Positions 9,395-18,547 of a DNA stretch of 64,000 nucleotides are shown in pieces (the first letter of the stretch is position 1; every line of letters starts with the position of its first letter). The stretch comes from Roseobacter sp. GAI101 (lineage in GTDB: Bacteria; Pseudomonadota; Alphaproteobacteria; Rhodobacterales; Rhodobacteraceae). The DNA is taken from NCBI RefSeq assembly GCF_000156335.1, contig NZ_DS999213.1:2530929-2594928 (forward strand). Direction: 5' to 3'. The notes beneath the pieces were generated by a model. The model was given only the letters and a program-made list of their open reading frames with translations, did not search any database and was not told the origin of the DNA. The position numbers were made by a program, and so were the translations under genes.

Positions 9395-9436
9395 ATCCAA
9401 CGGATCGCACGAGCGGCCCAGAATAGAGCGAGCAGA

Positions 9437-9901
9437 ATGAATTTTGCGAAACTCATCAAGCCGGAAGCCGTCAAGGTGCTCACGTCGGCTTCCAGCAAGA
9501 AGCGCCTGCTCCATGATATTGGTGAGCTGGCGCATAATGCTTACGGACTGGACGCTGGCGCTGTCGTTGAAGCATTGCTGACACGCGAATCCCTTGGCCC
9601 GACAGGTGTGGGCCATGGGGTCGCATTGCCCCATGCCCGCCTTGAAGGGCTGGACGAAGTGCTTGGTGCCTTTGTGCTGCTTGATAAACCGATTGATTTC
9701 AATGCGGTAGATCGCCAGCCCGTCGACATAGCCTTTGCGTTGTTCGCACCTGAAAGCGCCGGAGTTGAACACTTGAAGGCTTTGGCGTTGGTGTCGCGCA
9801 CCCTGCGCGATGCATCCGTGTGTTCCAAGCTGCGATCAAACCATGATCCCGCAACGCTTTATACGATCCTGACCGAAGCGCAGGCGTCGCAAGCAGCCTA
9901 A
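9437..9901 (+). CDS. ptsN: Nitrogen PTS EIIA protein PtsN
   Basis: Phosphocarrier at the end of the PTS-Ntr chain; it regulates potassium transport, nitrogen and cell-envelope functions by contact rather than sugar uptake. The PTS EIIA type-2 fold spans the 154 residues. The phosphorylated histidine is H66 in GVALPHARLEG, and the QPVDIAFALFAPES segment is typical. It follows hpf, the usual arrangement. Its stop is 3 nt from the convergent sulfotransferase stop, with no terminator visible between them. Confidence 0.93.
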   Translation: MNFAKLIKPEAVKVLTSASSKKRLLHDIGELAHNAYGLDAGAVVEALLTRESLGPTGVGHGVALPHARLEGLDEVLGAFVLLDKPIDFNAVDRQPVDIAFALFAPESAGVEHLKALALVSRTLRDASVCSKLRSNHDPATLYTILTEAQASQAA

Positions 9902-9904
9902 GTG

Positions 9905-11332
9905 CTAGACCCAGCTGTCAAATCCGAAAATCATATAGTCGCGCTGATAGGCATCTGACGTCAGCGCTTCGATTTCATCATCGTAGATATCAGCCAGCTC
10001 AAACGGCGATGTCTGTGGCCGTGACCCAACCGCAGGTGCTTCGGGCTGGCCTACGGATGCTGCAAGAGCCAAAAGATCCATTGCAAGATCCGCCTCGCGG
10101 ATGACACGGTCTGGCAGGGCAAATTCGCCGAACCCCTGCAAGGCCTGCGCCTGCGTACACCACGCCTGATCCACGCGAATCGACGTCTGCCCGTTCAGGT
10201 TCCCCTTGAGGAAAACCAGAAACGCCTTGAAAGCGGCACGATGGGCATCGGCGTCATAGCTTGCATCGGGCTCACCCTCGGGCAAGGGCAGTTTGTACCG
10301 GCGGATCAGATTGGCGCGCAACTGGCTATAGCTGCCTTTGCCGGTCGTCACGATATGCCGGCAAAACGCATCATGGGCACGATCCACCGGATGGCGCAGC
10401 ACGGTAAAGCTGCGGTGGCCGGTATTGCGGCGTTTCCATTGGCGCAGGTTCTTTTGCGTCATCTTGCTGTGCAACTGGTTACGCTTGACCCCATCCAGGG
10501 CCGCCATCCAGTCCAGCACCTGCGGTTCCGGCCCGCTGCGCAGTGGCAGATACAAAAGCGGTGTTTCCGCTGCCGCAACATAGGATGGCACGACCGGCCC
10601 GCGGCGCGGTTCAAAATTGGGCGTGCGCGTCAGATCAAAGCGGTCAAGGCGACCAAGGGCCTTCAGCATGTCATCGTAATTGCTGACCTTGGTCGAAATA
10701 TGATCGGGATTCTGCTTTTTCAGGCTTTTGTCCAATGCCTCAAGCGCCTCATCCACCCCAAGGTAGCGCGCGAGACCGTTCATCACGTCGACGCTTTGCA
10801 GGTCTTCATAGGCGACATAGAACGCCGTCTGCCCCGAGGTTTGCAGCCTGTTCAACAGCATCAACTGGAACTCCTGCAACGCCTCAAGATGGGCCGCAAA
10901 TTCACCTTCGTCAAATACCGCCTGCCCCGCCTTATGCGCTTTCATATCGGTCAGTTTCCACTGGCCGGTGGCTTGGGCGATCTTCCAGCTGACATAGCTT
11001 TCGACCGGATTGCGGGTCAGCACGATCTTGGCACAGCGATCATCCTTGAGAATGGGATCGAGCACACGGGGATCGTGATCATGGAAATAGCGAAACCCGC
11101 CAAGTCCGGTGGATTTGGTGCGGATCGCGGCCAAAAGAACATCAGGGTTGGTGTCGCGGGTTTCCTGATCCACCCCCAAGATGTCAGTGGACTTGGGGAA
11201 GCCGATAAAATGCGGGTTAAATGCCTCTCCGTGGCAGGTGATGCCTTGGAAAGCGTTCAGATTGGTTTCAAGAAAGTTCGACCCGGTGCGCATTTCAGCA
11301 AAAACGACGAAACTGTTGAATTTCGAAGACAT
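9905..11332 (-). CDS. Two-domain sulfotransferase (NodH-like)
   Basis: Predicted PAPS-dependent sulfotransferase. The N-terminal domain has a 5'-phosphosulfate-binding loop MRTGSNFLE at residues 14-22 and a 3'-phosphate-binding element LTRNPVESYVSWKIA near residue 105, as in NodH/Stf0-type enzymes. A second, weaker sulfotransferase-like domain begins about residue 270 and includes VLRHPVDRAHDAF near residue 314, but I see no good PAPS loop in it. At 475 residues it is roughly twice a single domain. It opens the minus-strand polysaccharide block and is 3 nt downstream of a GT14-like gene, so its acceptor is probably a surface glycan. This is an inference from context. Confidence 0.75.
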   Translation of the reverse strand: MSSKFNSFVVFAEMRTGSNFLETNLNAFQGITCHGEAFNPHFIGFPKSTDILGVDQETRDTNPDVLLAAIRTKSTGLGGFRYFHDHDPRVLDPILKDDRCAKIVLTRNPVESYVSWKIAQATGQWKLTDMKAHKAGQAVFDEGEFAAHLEALQEFQLMLLNRLQTSGQTAFYVAYEDLQSVDVMNGLARYLGVDEALEALDKSLKKQNPDHISTKVSNYDDMLKALGRLDRFDLTRTPNFEPRRGPVVPSYVAAAETPLLYLPLRSGPEPQVLDWMAALDGVKRNQLHSKMTQKNLRQWKRRNTGHRSFTVLRHPVDRAHDAFCRHIVTTGKGSYSQLRANLIRRYKLPLPEGEPDASYDADAHRAAFKAFLVFLKGNLNGQTSIRVDQAWCTQAQALQGFGEFALPDRVIREADLAMDLLALAASVGQPEAPAVGSRPQTSPFELADIYDDEIEALTSDAYQRDYMIFGFDSWV

Positions 11333-11335
11333 AGG

Positions 11336-13033
11336 TTATTGCACCAAATAGGGTTTGCGCGGTCGTTGCTGCGTGGCTGCAACGCCGCGTTCAACGGGGA
11401 AATCACCCATCATATAGGGATGCATCCCCTGATTCTTGAGATTTTGCAGGAATTGCCCAAAGCCTGACAGGTCGACCATCTTTGGCACTTCGGCAATGCG
11501 GCGCAGCTTGGTCTGGCCGATCTCGTCCAGGATGCCTTGCAACGGTTCCATCGGGGCTTCGATGAATTCCGCCATCGTCCAAATCCGCACCCGCGCCTTT
11601 GTGTAGGGCGACCGCAGGATGTTCATATGTTCGCTTTCGATCTTTTGCAGCAATGCGGCCTCGCGACGGATATCCGCGAAATCCTTGTTCGACCGGAACA
11701 GCGGCACCGACCACGCCCCCGTGATGACAGAGACCTGAGCGTTTGGGTCTTTGGCGATCCGCCAGCAGACATCCTGATTGTCGGCCGGACCAAACTGGAA
11801 ACATTGCCGTTCGCCGCGCGTGTTCCAGATCAGATTGGTCAGGAAGGCCTTGCCGTTATAGTCGCGGATGATGGCACTGTCGCTCAGCGCCCCATTGATC
11901 GCCGTCTGATTATCCGCGTAATGCGCGCGATCGGGGGCAAACAGATGGCCGTGTACCCGCGCGCCCGTTGCTTTGGCCAACCACGGTTCAAAATTCTCGA
12001 ACAGCTCGGCAAAGCCCTGGAACATGGAATAAGGGGCCGCTGTCACACCGTTTTCCCAGTCTTCATTCGGGAAACGGCTTTGCATGTACAGACCCGACCG
12101 GCCCCGCGTCCGCCGCTCAACCGCTTTGGCAAAAATGCGGTCAATCTTGCCGGGGTTGGGTTCGGTTTTCTTCATGGCCGCGGCTTCGTCGGTCAGAAAC
12201 GCCTCGTAAAGGCGGTCAGCATAGGGCCAGATCTTGCGCGCCACGAAACAGTCCGAGCGCCGCAAAAGTTGCAGGTGATCGTCATAGAAAATATGCGGCT
12301 TGCCCTGAAAGTCGAACTTTGACAGGGTCAGGGAACGGCTTTCGATCTTCAACGCATATTGGCGCGCAAGCGTCTGGAAATAGCTTTCATCGGGAATCCA
12401 GACATTTCGGAAATATCGGTCGTATTCGGGGCGTTCCGGGTCCTGAAGGATCGCTGACAAGGTCTGGCGCGTCAAACACCACCATTGCGACCCCATGTGT
12501 GGCACGATGCCATTGGGCATCCGGCGTTTCAGCCCAAGAGCACGCTGCACGGCAACCGCCTTGTCAAAAAGATAGCGGTGCCGCTTCCAGGAAAACGGAA
12601 AACGCATGGTAAAACGTTCTTCATCCAGACCGCCCACCGTCCAGGGCACGTCGGCCGTTGTCGCACTTTCGATGAAATCGGTGCGCGGGCGCGCGGCAAG
12701 ATAGTTCAACAGCTCTTTCACCGGGCGCAGCGGCAGGCAGGACCCTGACGCAAGATAAACGTGGCGCACTTGCGGAAAGCTGGCCAACATCAGCTCTGAT
12801 CCGGATTGCGACCCGGCGACGATGCCCCACGTGCCCCATTCACAACGAAACCGTTTGCAGAACTTCAGATCGGGCACGTCGGACAGGCTTTGAACGAAAA
12901 CATCATAGGTCTTGCGCGGCACGGCCTTGTCTACGTGAATCACGATGGGGCAGCCCGCAGCCGCCCAGTGACGTGCCACCTGTTCGGCCCGACCCAAAGC
13001 CGTATGAACCAGCATCACGACGCCGACCGTCAT
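11336..13033 (-). CDS. GT14-like (core-2/I-branching) glycosyltransferase
   Basis: Resembles the beta-1,6-N-acetylglucosaminyltransferase/xylosyltransferase family. The N-terminal 270 residues have the family layout: VGVVMLVHTALGRAEQVARH, HVDKAVPRKTYDVF, HVYLASGSCLPLRPVKEL, GSQWWCLTRQTL, then WIPDESYFQTLAR. The remaining ~290 residues form a second domain I cannot assign (WDTRG-like NLIWNTRGERQCFQFGP). The ATG at 13033 overlaps the stop of the upstream gene (ATGA); an in-frame start at 13111 would add 26 residues lying inside that gene. 565 residues. It probably acts in surface polysaccharide assembly; donor and acceptor are unknown. Confidence 0.78.
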   Translation of the reverse strand: MTVGVVMLVHTALGRAEQVARHWAAAGCPIVIHVDKAVPRKTYDVFVQSLSDVPDLKFCKRFRCEWGTWGIVAGSQSGSELMLASFPQVRHVYLASGSCLPLRPVKELLNYLAARPRTDFIESATTADVPWTVGGLDEERFTMRFPFSWKRHRYLFDKAVAVQRALGLKRRMPNGIVPHMGSQWWCLTRQTLSAILQDPERPEYDRYFRNVWIPDESYFQTLARQYALKIESRSLTLSKFDFQGKPHIFYDDHLQLLRRSDCFVARKIWPYADRLYEAFLTDEAAAMKKTEPNPGKIDRIFAKAVERRTRGRSGLYMQSRFPNEDWENGVTAAPYSMFQGFAELFENFEPWLAKATGARVHGHLFAPDRAHYADNQTAINGALSDSAIIRDYNGKAFLTNLIWNTRGERQCFQFGPADNQDVCWRIAKDPNAQVSVITGAWSVPLFRSNKDFADIRREAALLQKIESEHMNILRSPYTKARVRIWTMAEFIEAPMEPLQGILDEIGQTKLRRIAEVPKMVDLSGFGQFLQNLKNQGMHPYMMGDFPVERGVAATQQRPRKPYLVQ

Positions 13034-14040
13034 GCCCAGTTTCCTTTGGACATCAGCCCCAGAATTTCCAACTGGCGCCAGTTGATGTATTTCTCGGACC
13101 ATTTGCACCACAGCTGCGGATCGGTCTGCAGGCTGGCCGCATAGGCCTTGTATTCGACCGACGCGGCATAATGTTGACCGCGCTCAAGCTCTTCTGCGGC
13201 TTTGGCGCTGAAGGTGTCGATGAATTTGGCATGCAGTAACACGCCGGACGCCTTTTCCCCACCCCATTCGTCATAGACCTGGTTCAGGCCGCGCGGCAGC
13301 AGCATATGGGTCGAACTGACATAGCAATACCGGCGATCCCATTTTACCAGCGGCACCTTGTTCAACGCAGGTGCCTGGGCCGGAGCGTCCTTGAAAAAGA
13401 CGCGCGCGCGGGGGCCACCCTGAATCCACAGGTTGGCAAATTTGTAATTTCGCGACAGGGAATAGTTGCCACTGTCGAACCACGAAGCAATCTCGATCGG
13501 GTCCTGACCGGATTGGTAGGGCTGTTCGTCCAGCCGCCCCTTGGGATACATATCCAGCAACATGGCCGAGAATGATTTGATCGACGACGCATCAAGCCAA
13601 TCTGTCAGCGCGCGCAAGGGCCGCGTATCGCAAAACGGATAGACCAGAAATTCGTCAGGATCGACGGTCAGTGTCCAGTGTCCGTGGGCATGTTTGATTT
13701 GCAGGTAATTCAGCCAGTCGACACCAAAGCGGGCCCGCTTGTAGCTGGCGCGGGTGCGCCAGACAGATACATCCGGCTGGTCGCGCAGATAATCCAGCGA
13801 CCCATCGTCACTGTCATTGTCTACGAAAAAGAAATGACCCACACCCATCTTGCGGTAGTAGTCCAGAAAATAGGGGAGGCGAATTTTCTCGTTCCGCTGC
13901 GTGCAGTACAGTAGGATGTCATCGCTCTTGATCTGGGCCGTACGATTGACAATCTCTTTCAGTTCGCGGCGTTTGCGATACGCGCGAATGCGCCATCTTT
14001 TGCGCTGCAGCCGAAGCCGATATGAATTTATTAGACCCAA
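13030..14040 (-). CDS. Glycosyltransferase family 2-like protein
   Basis: Putative glycosyltransferase of the Glyco_tranf_2_4 type. It has an unusual basic N-terminus (about 30 residues, many Arg/Lys), then ILLYCTQRNEKIRLPYFLDY, FFVDNDSDDGSLDYLR and LTVDPDEFLVYP; the last holds the likely metal-binding Asp residues. There is no signal peptide or membrane span, so it is cytoplasmic. 336 residues. It overlaps the GT14-like gene by 4 nt, so the two enzymes are probably made together. A 64-nt gap separates it from the GT4 gene upstream. Confidence 0.75.
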   Translation of the reverse strand: MGLINSYRLRLQRKRWRIRAYRKRRELKEIVNRTAQIKSDDILLYCTQRNEKIRLPYFLDYYRKMGVGHFFFVDNDSDDGSLDYLRDQPDVSVWRTRASYKRARFGVDWLNYLQIKHAHGHWTLTVDPDEFLVYPFCDTRPLRALTDWLDASSIKSFSAMLLDMYPKGRLDEQPYQSGQDPIEIASWFDSGNYSLSRNYKFANLWIQGGPRARVFFKDAPAQAPALNKVPLVKWDRRYCYVSSTHMLLPRGLNQVYDEWGGEKASGVLLHAKFIDTFSAKAAEELERGQHYAASVEYKAYAASLQTDPQLWCKWSEKYINWRQLEILGLMSKGNWA

Positions 14041-14104
14041 AAACTGCCCTTCATTCTCGGGGTATGTCTAACTTTTTACCACGATCGTCCCGTAACGCGA
14101 GACA

Positions 14105-15247
14105 TTATCCACGCATGCTTAACACCGTGTTGAAATGCTCATCCCATGTCGGGGCCTTGAAGCCCGTTGGAATGTTTGCCTGATCGTCACCCTTTGCCCA
14201 AGATCGTATTGTTGTTTCCCAGTGATACTGGTCAGAAACCCTTGCGTAAACAGGCATTTGGCCCAAAAATTCACGCAGCACTTCCAAATCGTTGCACAAT
14301 ACACGCGTACCGAGAACCAAAGATTCAACAGGCGGCAGGCCAAAGCCCTCGGCCACGGACGGAAAAAGGGAACCTGCGGCGTCCCGTACCAGCGCCGCCA
14401 GGGCGGCATCCGACAAGGCAGGGATTTCACGCACCGGCCCCGCAGGGTCAAGCGCATCAAGCCGGTCAAAAACCGCATCGTTGTTCCAGCCGCGACTGCC
14501 ACATATCAGCAGCGGCGGCGCATCGGGGCCAAGGTTTTCCCAAATATCAAGAAGGAAACCATGGTTCTTTCGCGGCTCGATGGTGCCGACGGTAACAAAA
14601 TAAGGCCGGTCCGGCGGCAGCCCAACGGGGAGATCGGCAGCATCGGGTAGAGGCGCGACTGTCCCCAGATGGGCAACAATCCCTTCCGGAACAGCACCCC
14701 AACCCGCCATGTGCGCCTGCGCCCGACGCTGCGTATCAGCAGAGTTGTAAATCACCAGATTCGCATATTGCCGCACCCGCATCAGCTTTTCGCGAAAAGG
14801 TTTGACCGTTCCGGGACGTTGAAATTGCGGATACTCCAACGGGATGACGTCATGCACCAGTACGTTGGCGTGGATGCCAGCGGCCTTGACTGCAGATAAC
14901 ACTCTGTCGGTCAGGTTGCTGTGACCCACATTAAAGTATGCGCAATTGTCCGGAAGGCGGCGCAGTAACGCGCGCAGACGCCACGGCGCGGCGCGGGCGA
15001 TGGCCAGTTTGCGAAAATCAGCCTCGGCGCTTTTGCCCGCAGCACTGCGCCCGCGCGAAAACCGCGACAGGCCATCGGGGGCTCCCCAAGGGGTGTGCCC
15101 CGCCGTCCGGTCCTGAACAGATTGCAAGCCGGCACGGTCCAGCAAAAGATAGCCAAACGCGGTCCGGACCATTCCAAAACAGGGGGTATCATCGGACAGA
15201 AACCGCGCCAGATAGGCCAGTTCAACACGGTCGACACCCGTCGCCAT
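14105..15247 (-). CDS. GT4-family glycosyltransferase, start uncertain
   Basis: GT-B fold glycosyltransferase. The C-terminal half has YFVTVGTIEPRKNH, ALSDAALAALVRDA and the E-x7-E-type element SVAEGFGLPPVES that binds the nucleotide sugar. The first ATG is at 15247, giving 380 residues beginning MATGVDRVELAYLARF. Codons upstream of this ATG stay open and read as a plausible extension (PARLLDLTRTLRRAGR) that resembles the usual N-terminus of these enzymes, but no ATG, GTG or TTG occurs in that frame back into galE. A CTG pair at 15281-15286 is the only near-start. It lies directly downstream of galE and probably acts on the same surface glycan. Confidence 0.78.
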   Translation of the reverse strand: MATGVDRVELAYLARFLSDDTPCFGMVRTAFGYLLLDRAGLQSVQDRTAGHTPWGAPDGLSRFSRGRSAAGKSAEADFRKLAIARAAPWRLRALLRRLPDNCAYFNVGHSNLTDRVLSAVKAAGIHANVLVHDVIPLEYPQFQRPGTVKPFREKLMRVRQYANLVIYNSADTQRRAQAHMAGWGAVPEGIVAHLGTVAPLPDAADLPVGLPPDRPYFVTVGTIEPRKNHGFLLDIWENLGPDAPPLLICGSRGWNNDAVFDRLDALDPAGPVREIPALSDAALAALVRDAAGSLFPSVAEGFGLPPVESLVLGTRVLCNDLEVLREFLGQMPVYARVSDQYHWETTIRSWAKGDDQANIPTGFKAPTWDEHFNTVLSMRG

Positions 15248-15302
15248 ACGCCCTGCGCGCCGCAGGGTCCGCGTCAGATCCAGCAGCCGGGCGGGCGGTG
15301 CG

Positions 15303-16286
15303 TTATGTGTCGTAGTGGCCAGTTTGATGCCATCTCCACGCGTCTGAGATCATTTCGGACAGTGTCGATCGTTTCGGATTCCAGCCCAATTCTGCCACAG
15401 CGCGGGAGGATCCCGAAACCAGTTTCGTGCAGTCGCCCGGCCGCCTGTTCCCTTCGATGATCGGGACGGCGCGGTTTGTCACCTCACGGCTGTGGGTGAT
15501 CACCTCGCGCACGGAAAAACCCGATCCGGTGCCAAGATTGAAGACCCGGCCACCCTTTCCGTCCAGAAGCCATTGCAACCCCAGTACATGCGCATCGACC
15601 AGATCACAGACATGGACATAGTCGCGAATACATGTGCCATCAGGTGTGTCGTAATCGGTGCCAAAGACCGTCAGTGCATCGCGTTTGCCGTCGATGGCAT
15701 CCAGCATCAGCGGGATCAGATGAGTTTCAGGACGGTGGAATTCGCCCACCTCGCCTTCGGGGTCGGCACCCGCCACGTTGAAATAGCGGAAAATCACGGA
15801 CTGCATTCCATGCGCCACGTCGAAATCCCGCAGGATGTCTTCGATGGCGCGCTTTGAGGCTCCGTAGGCGTTGATCGGGTGTTGCGCGCTGTTTTCGTCC
15901 AGAACGACATTGTCCTGATCGCCGTAGGTCGCGCAGGTCGACGAGAACACGAAATTCAGGCAACCTGCCTCTGCCGCCGCCTCGATCAGGTTCAATGATC
16001 CTTCGACGTTATTGCGCCAATACAGGCCCGGTTGCGTCATGCTGTCACCGACCTGGCTTAGGGCTGCGAAATGCATGACGGCAACGGGCTGATATTGCGC
16101 AAACGCCGCGTCGATCTGATCGCGGTTCAGAAGATTACCCTCGACAAAGGGTCCGAATTTCACCGCATCGCGCCAGCCGGTCACCAGATTGTCAAACGTC
16201 ACAGGCGTGAAACCGGCTGCCGCAAGCGCCTTACAGGCGTGCGACCCGATATAGCCCGCACCGCCTGTTACCAATACGTTTGTCAT
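15303..16286 (-). CDS. galE: UDP-glucose 4-epimerase
   Basis: Interconverts UDP-glucose and UDP-galactose with bound NAD. The extended SDR signature is complete: NAD-binding GGAGYIGSHACKAL near the N-terminus, catalytic YGASKRAIED (Tyr-x3-Lys), and the substrate region RYFNVAGADPEGEVGE. Length is 327, normal. It lies 20 nt downstream of galU on the same strand, so the pair supplies UDP-Glc and UDP-Gal for the neighbouring glycosyltransferases. Confidence 0.95.
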   Translation of the reverse strand: MTNVLVTGGAGYIGSHACKALAAAGFTPVTFDNLVTGWRDAVKFGPFVEGNLLNRDQIDAAFAQYQPVAVMHFAALSQVGDSMTQPGLYWRNNVEGSLNLIEAAAEAGCLNFVFSSTCATYGDQDNVVLDENSAQHPINAYGASKRAIEDILRDFDVAHGMQSVIFRYFNVAGADPEGEVGEFHRPETHLIPLMLDAIDGKRDALTVFGTDYDTPDGTCIRDYVHVCDLVDAHVLGLQWLLDGKGGRVFNLGTGSGFSVREVITHSREVTNRAVPIIEGNRRPGDCTKLVSGSSRAVAELGWNPKRSTLSEMISDAWRWHQTGHYDT

Positions 16287-16306
16287 GTGAATGCCTTTGC
16301 CAGACC

Positions 16307-17200
16307 CTATTGGGCCGCCTTATCAATCTGCATGACATCCTGCAAATATGCATAAAGGTCATCGCGCAGCTCTTCGCGGGCAAGGCCGAAGGACACAGTC
16401 GCCTGCAAGAACCCGGACTTCGACCCGCAATCAAAGCGCTGGCCCTTGAAGCGGTAGCCAAACACCTCGTGGCCTTGGCTCAGCTCAGCCGCGATGGCGT
16501 CGGTCAACTGGATTTCCCCACCGGAACCGGATTTCAACTGGTTGAGGTTCTTCAAGACGTTCGGCGACAGGATATAGCGACCGATGACAGCCAGATTCGA
16601 AGGCGCTTCTTCGGGTGCGGGCTTTTCGACCATGCCCTTGATCTTGACCATCTCGCCGCGATCTTCGTCAACGTCCAGCATCCCGTAAGAAGACGCGCGA
16701 TCGGGATTAACCTCCATCGCGGCAACCATGTTTCCGCCGGTTTCATTATAGGCTTCGACCATTTGCTGAAGGCAGGGTTTTTCCGCTGCGATCACGTCAT
16801 CGGGCAGGATCACCGCGAAAGGTTCGTCGCCAATCAAACGGCGCGCGCACCACACGGCGTGCCCCAGACCCAAGGCCTTGTGCTGGCGGATATAGGCGAT
16901 TGCGCCGCTGTCCATATTGGTATTCTTGAGGATCTGCAGTAACTCGGTCTTCTTTTTAGCGCGCAATTCCTGTTCAAGCACAGGGGAATGGTCAAAGTAA
17001 TCTTCCAAGGCACCTTTGCCGCGCGAGGTCACAAAGATAAATTCCTTGATGCCGGCAGCGCGGGCTTCGTCAATGGCGTACTGGATCAACGGGCGATCCA
17101 CCAATGTCATAATTTCCTTTGGAACCGATTTGGTCGCCGGAAGAAAACGCGTTCCCAAGCCAGCCACCGGAAAAATCGCTTTGGTTACTTTTTTGCCCAT
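16307..17200 (-). CDS. galU: UTP-glucose-1-phosphate uridylyltransferase
   Basis: Makes UDP-glucose from UTP and glucose 1-phosphate. Motifs: FPVAGLGTRFLPATKSVPKEIM (nucleotide binding), VDRPLIQYAIDEARAAG, FAVILPDDVI, and GMVEKPAPEEAPS. Length 297 matches bacterial GalU. The upstream 100 bases (17201-17302) are AT-rich and likely contain the galU-galE promoter, although no clear -35/-10 pair stands out. The ATG lies 3 codons before a Lys-rich start (MGKKVTKAIFP). Confidence 0.95.
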   Translation of the reverse strand: MGKKVTKAIFPVAGLGTRFLPATKSVPKEIMTLVDRPLIQYAIDEARAAGIKEFIFVTSRGKGALEDYFDHSPVLEQELRAKKKTELLQILKNTNMDSGAIAYIRQHKALGLGHAVWCARRLIGDEPFAVILPDDVIAAEKPCLQQMVEAYNETGGNMVAAMEVNPDRASSYGMLDVDEDRGEMVKIKGMVEKPAPEEAPSNLAVIGRYILSPNVLKNLNQLKSGSGGEIQLTDAIAAELSQGHEVFGYRFKGQRFDCGSKSGFLQATVSFGLAREELRDDLYAYLQDVMQIDKAAQ

Positions 17201-17302
17201 CAGTCGTCGTCCCTACGTCATTCTAATTCATTTAACCCTGCACAAAATGCAAAGCACTATATTCTTTTCTTTTAAAAGAGCTTTGTTCGAAAACTAAGTT
17301 AG

Positions 17303-18547
17303 CTATTTGGTTCTTTCATGGCCAAAGCCTCTTTGTGATGCAACGCGCGCGGTTTCCCGTTCGCGCTTTTTCCGTCTCGTCAGTATTCTAATTGTTGGTT
17401 CATTTCGATTAACTTTACCAAATAGGCCACCCTTTTGCACCCAGAATCCTTGCGCGTCAAAGCCAAGCTGATGAAACATCGCCGTAGGTGACAGGATAAG
17501 CAAGGTTACGATGCGCCCTGCCGCAACCTGGGCCTCTGCACGGGCACGATCTTGCCGAGCGCGCGCGGGCCTGCTGAGGATCATGATGCTTTCGCGCGCC
17601 ACAGAGGGAAACGGCAAGAAGGGTTTCAAGGCGTGTTTAGGCAAATCGGGCGACGCCAGGGAACGGGTCAAGCCGTCAGCATGACCAAGATCAAGGCGCT
17701 TCATCAGGCGGCGGATATCGCGCGGTTCAAGATGTCCGGACTGCATCAGGCGCAGCAACCGATGCCGCTGCTCAAGACGCAAGCCTTGCCACAGTCTTTC
17801 ACGGTCCGCCTCGGGGACGTGCTTGCGGTGAAACACCGCCCAGCTTGCCCCGATATCGAATAGGTCCGTCGGCACACGTGATGCGGTGCGCATACGGTTT
17901 TCGGCATAGCCGTGGTGGACTTCGGCCAAAGGCACCAGCGCCGTGGCGTGACCCACCCGTGCGAGCCGCATGTTCAGATCGGTTTCATCCAGAAAATAAT
18001 GGAACGCCGGGTCAAAGCCGCCCAATTCAATCAGCACATCGCGACGAAACGCCATATTAGTGCCTTCGGTCTTGATCGCGCGGCCTTTGGGTGGGGTCAT
18101 CACCGCCGCCTGCTGTCCGTCCAGAGCTAGGGCCTGCGGCCGGCCCGTTTCGTCCAGACTGGCGGACGTCCATTGGAAAGAAATCCCGTTGCGCCCCCGG
18201 ACATAGCCCCCCATGGCGGCAACATCCGCCCGCGTCGCAGGCGCAATCAGATGGCACAGCCACATCGGTTCGGGAACAGCGTCATCATCGATGAAGGCAA
18301 TAACCTCACCTGCCGCATGGGTCAGGCCAAGGTTGCGCGCGGCGGAGATGTTGGGCTGATCGAACGGCACCAATTTCAGATCGGATGCAAACGGCAGGGT
18401 TTCGGCCGCCGCAATGCCATCCGGATCAGCGACCACGACGACCTCGAAGTTCCAGTATTGAAGTTGCGAAATGCCCGTCAGGGTGCGTGTCAGGGACTGT
18501 GGTCGCCCACGACTGACGATCACGACACTGACGGGCAGATCATTCAT
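17303..18547 (-). CDS. Glycosyltransferase family 2
   Basis: Inverting GT-A glycosyltransferase. The N-terminal 230 residues show VSVVIVSRGRPQSLTRTL, AARNLGLTHAAGEVIAFIDD with the DDD-type metal site (FIDDDAVPEP), and FHYFLDETDLNMRL, which carries the catalytic ED-like motif. The C-terminal third is Arg-rich and unassigned. The ATG at 18547 overlaps the kdsB stop (ATGA); an in-frame start at 18646 lies inside kdsB and adds 33 low-complexity residues, so it is rejected. 414 residues. It is third in a cysQ-kdsB-GT2 operon; linkage to kdsB hints at a KDO-containing glycan. Confidence 0.82.
   Translation of the reverse strand: MNDLPVSVVIVSRGRPQSLTRTLTGISQLQYWNFEVVVVADPDGIAAAETLPFASDLKLVPFDQPNISAARNLGLTHAAGEVIAFIDDDAVPEPMWLCHLIAPATRADVAAMGGYVRGRNGISFQWTSASLDETGRPQALALDGQQAAVMTPPKGRAIKTEGTNMAFRRDVLIELGGFDPAFHYFLDETDLNMRLARVGHATALVPLAEVHHGYAENRMRTASRVPTDLFDIGASWAVFHRKHVPEADRERLWQGLRLEQRHRLLRLMQSGHLEPRDIRRLMKRLDLGHADGLTRSLASPDLPKHALKPFLPFPSVARESIMILSRPARARQDRARAEAQVAAGRIVTLLILSPTAMFHQLGFDAQGFWVQKGGLFGKVNRNEPTIRILTRRKKRERETARVASQRGFGHERTK

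Noticed and set aside
10241..11467. Long plus-strand open frame antisense to the sulfotransferase
   Set aside because: A shadow frame of the real gene; no domain recognisable.
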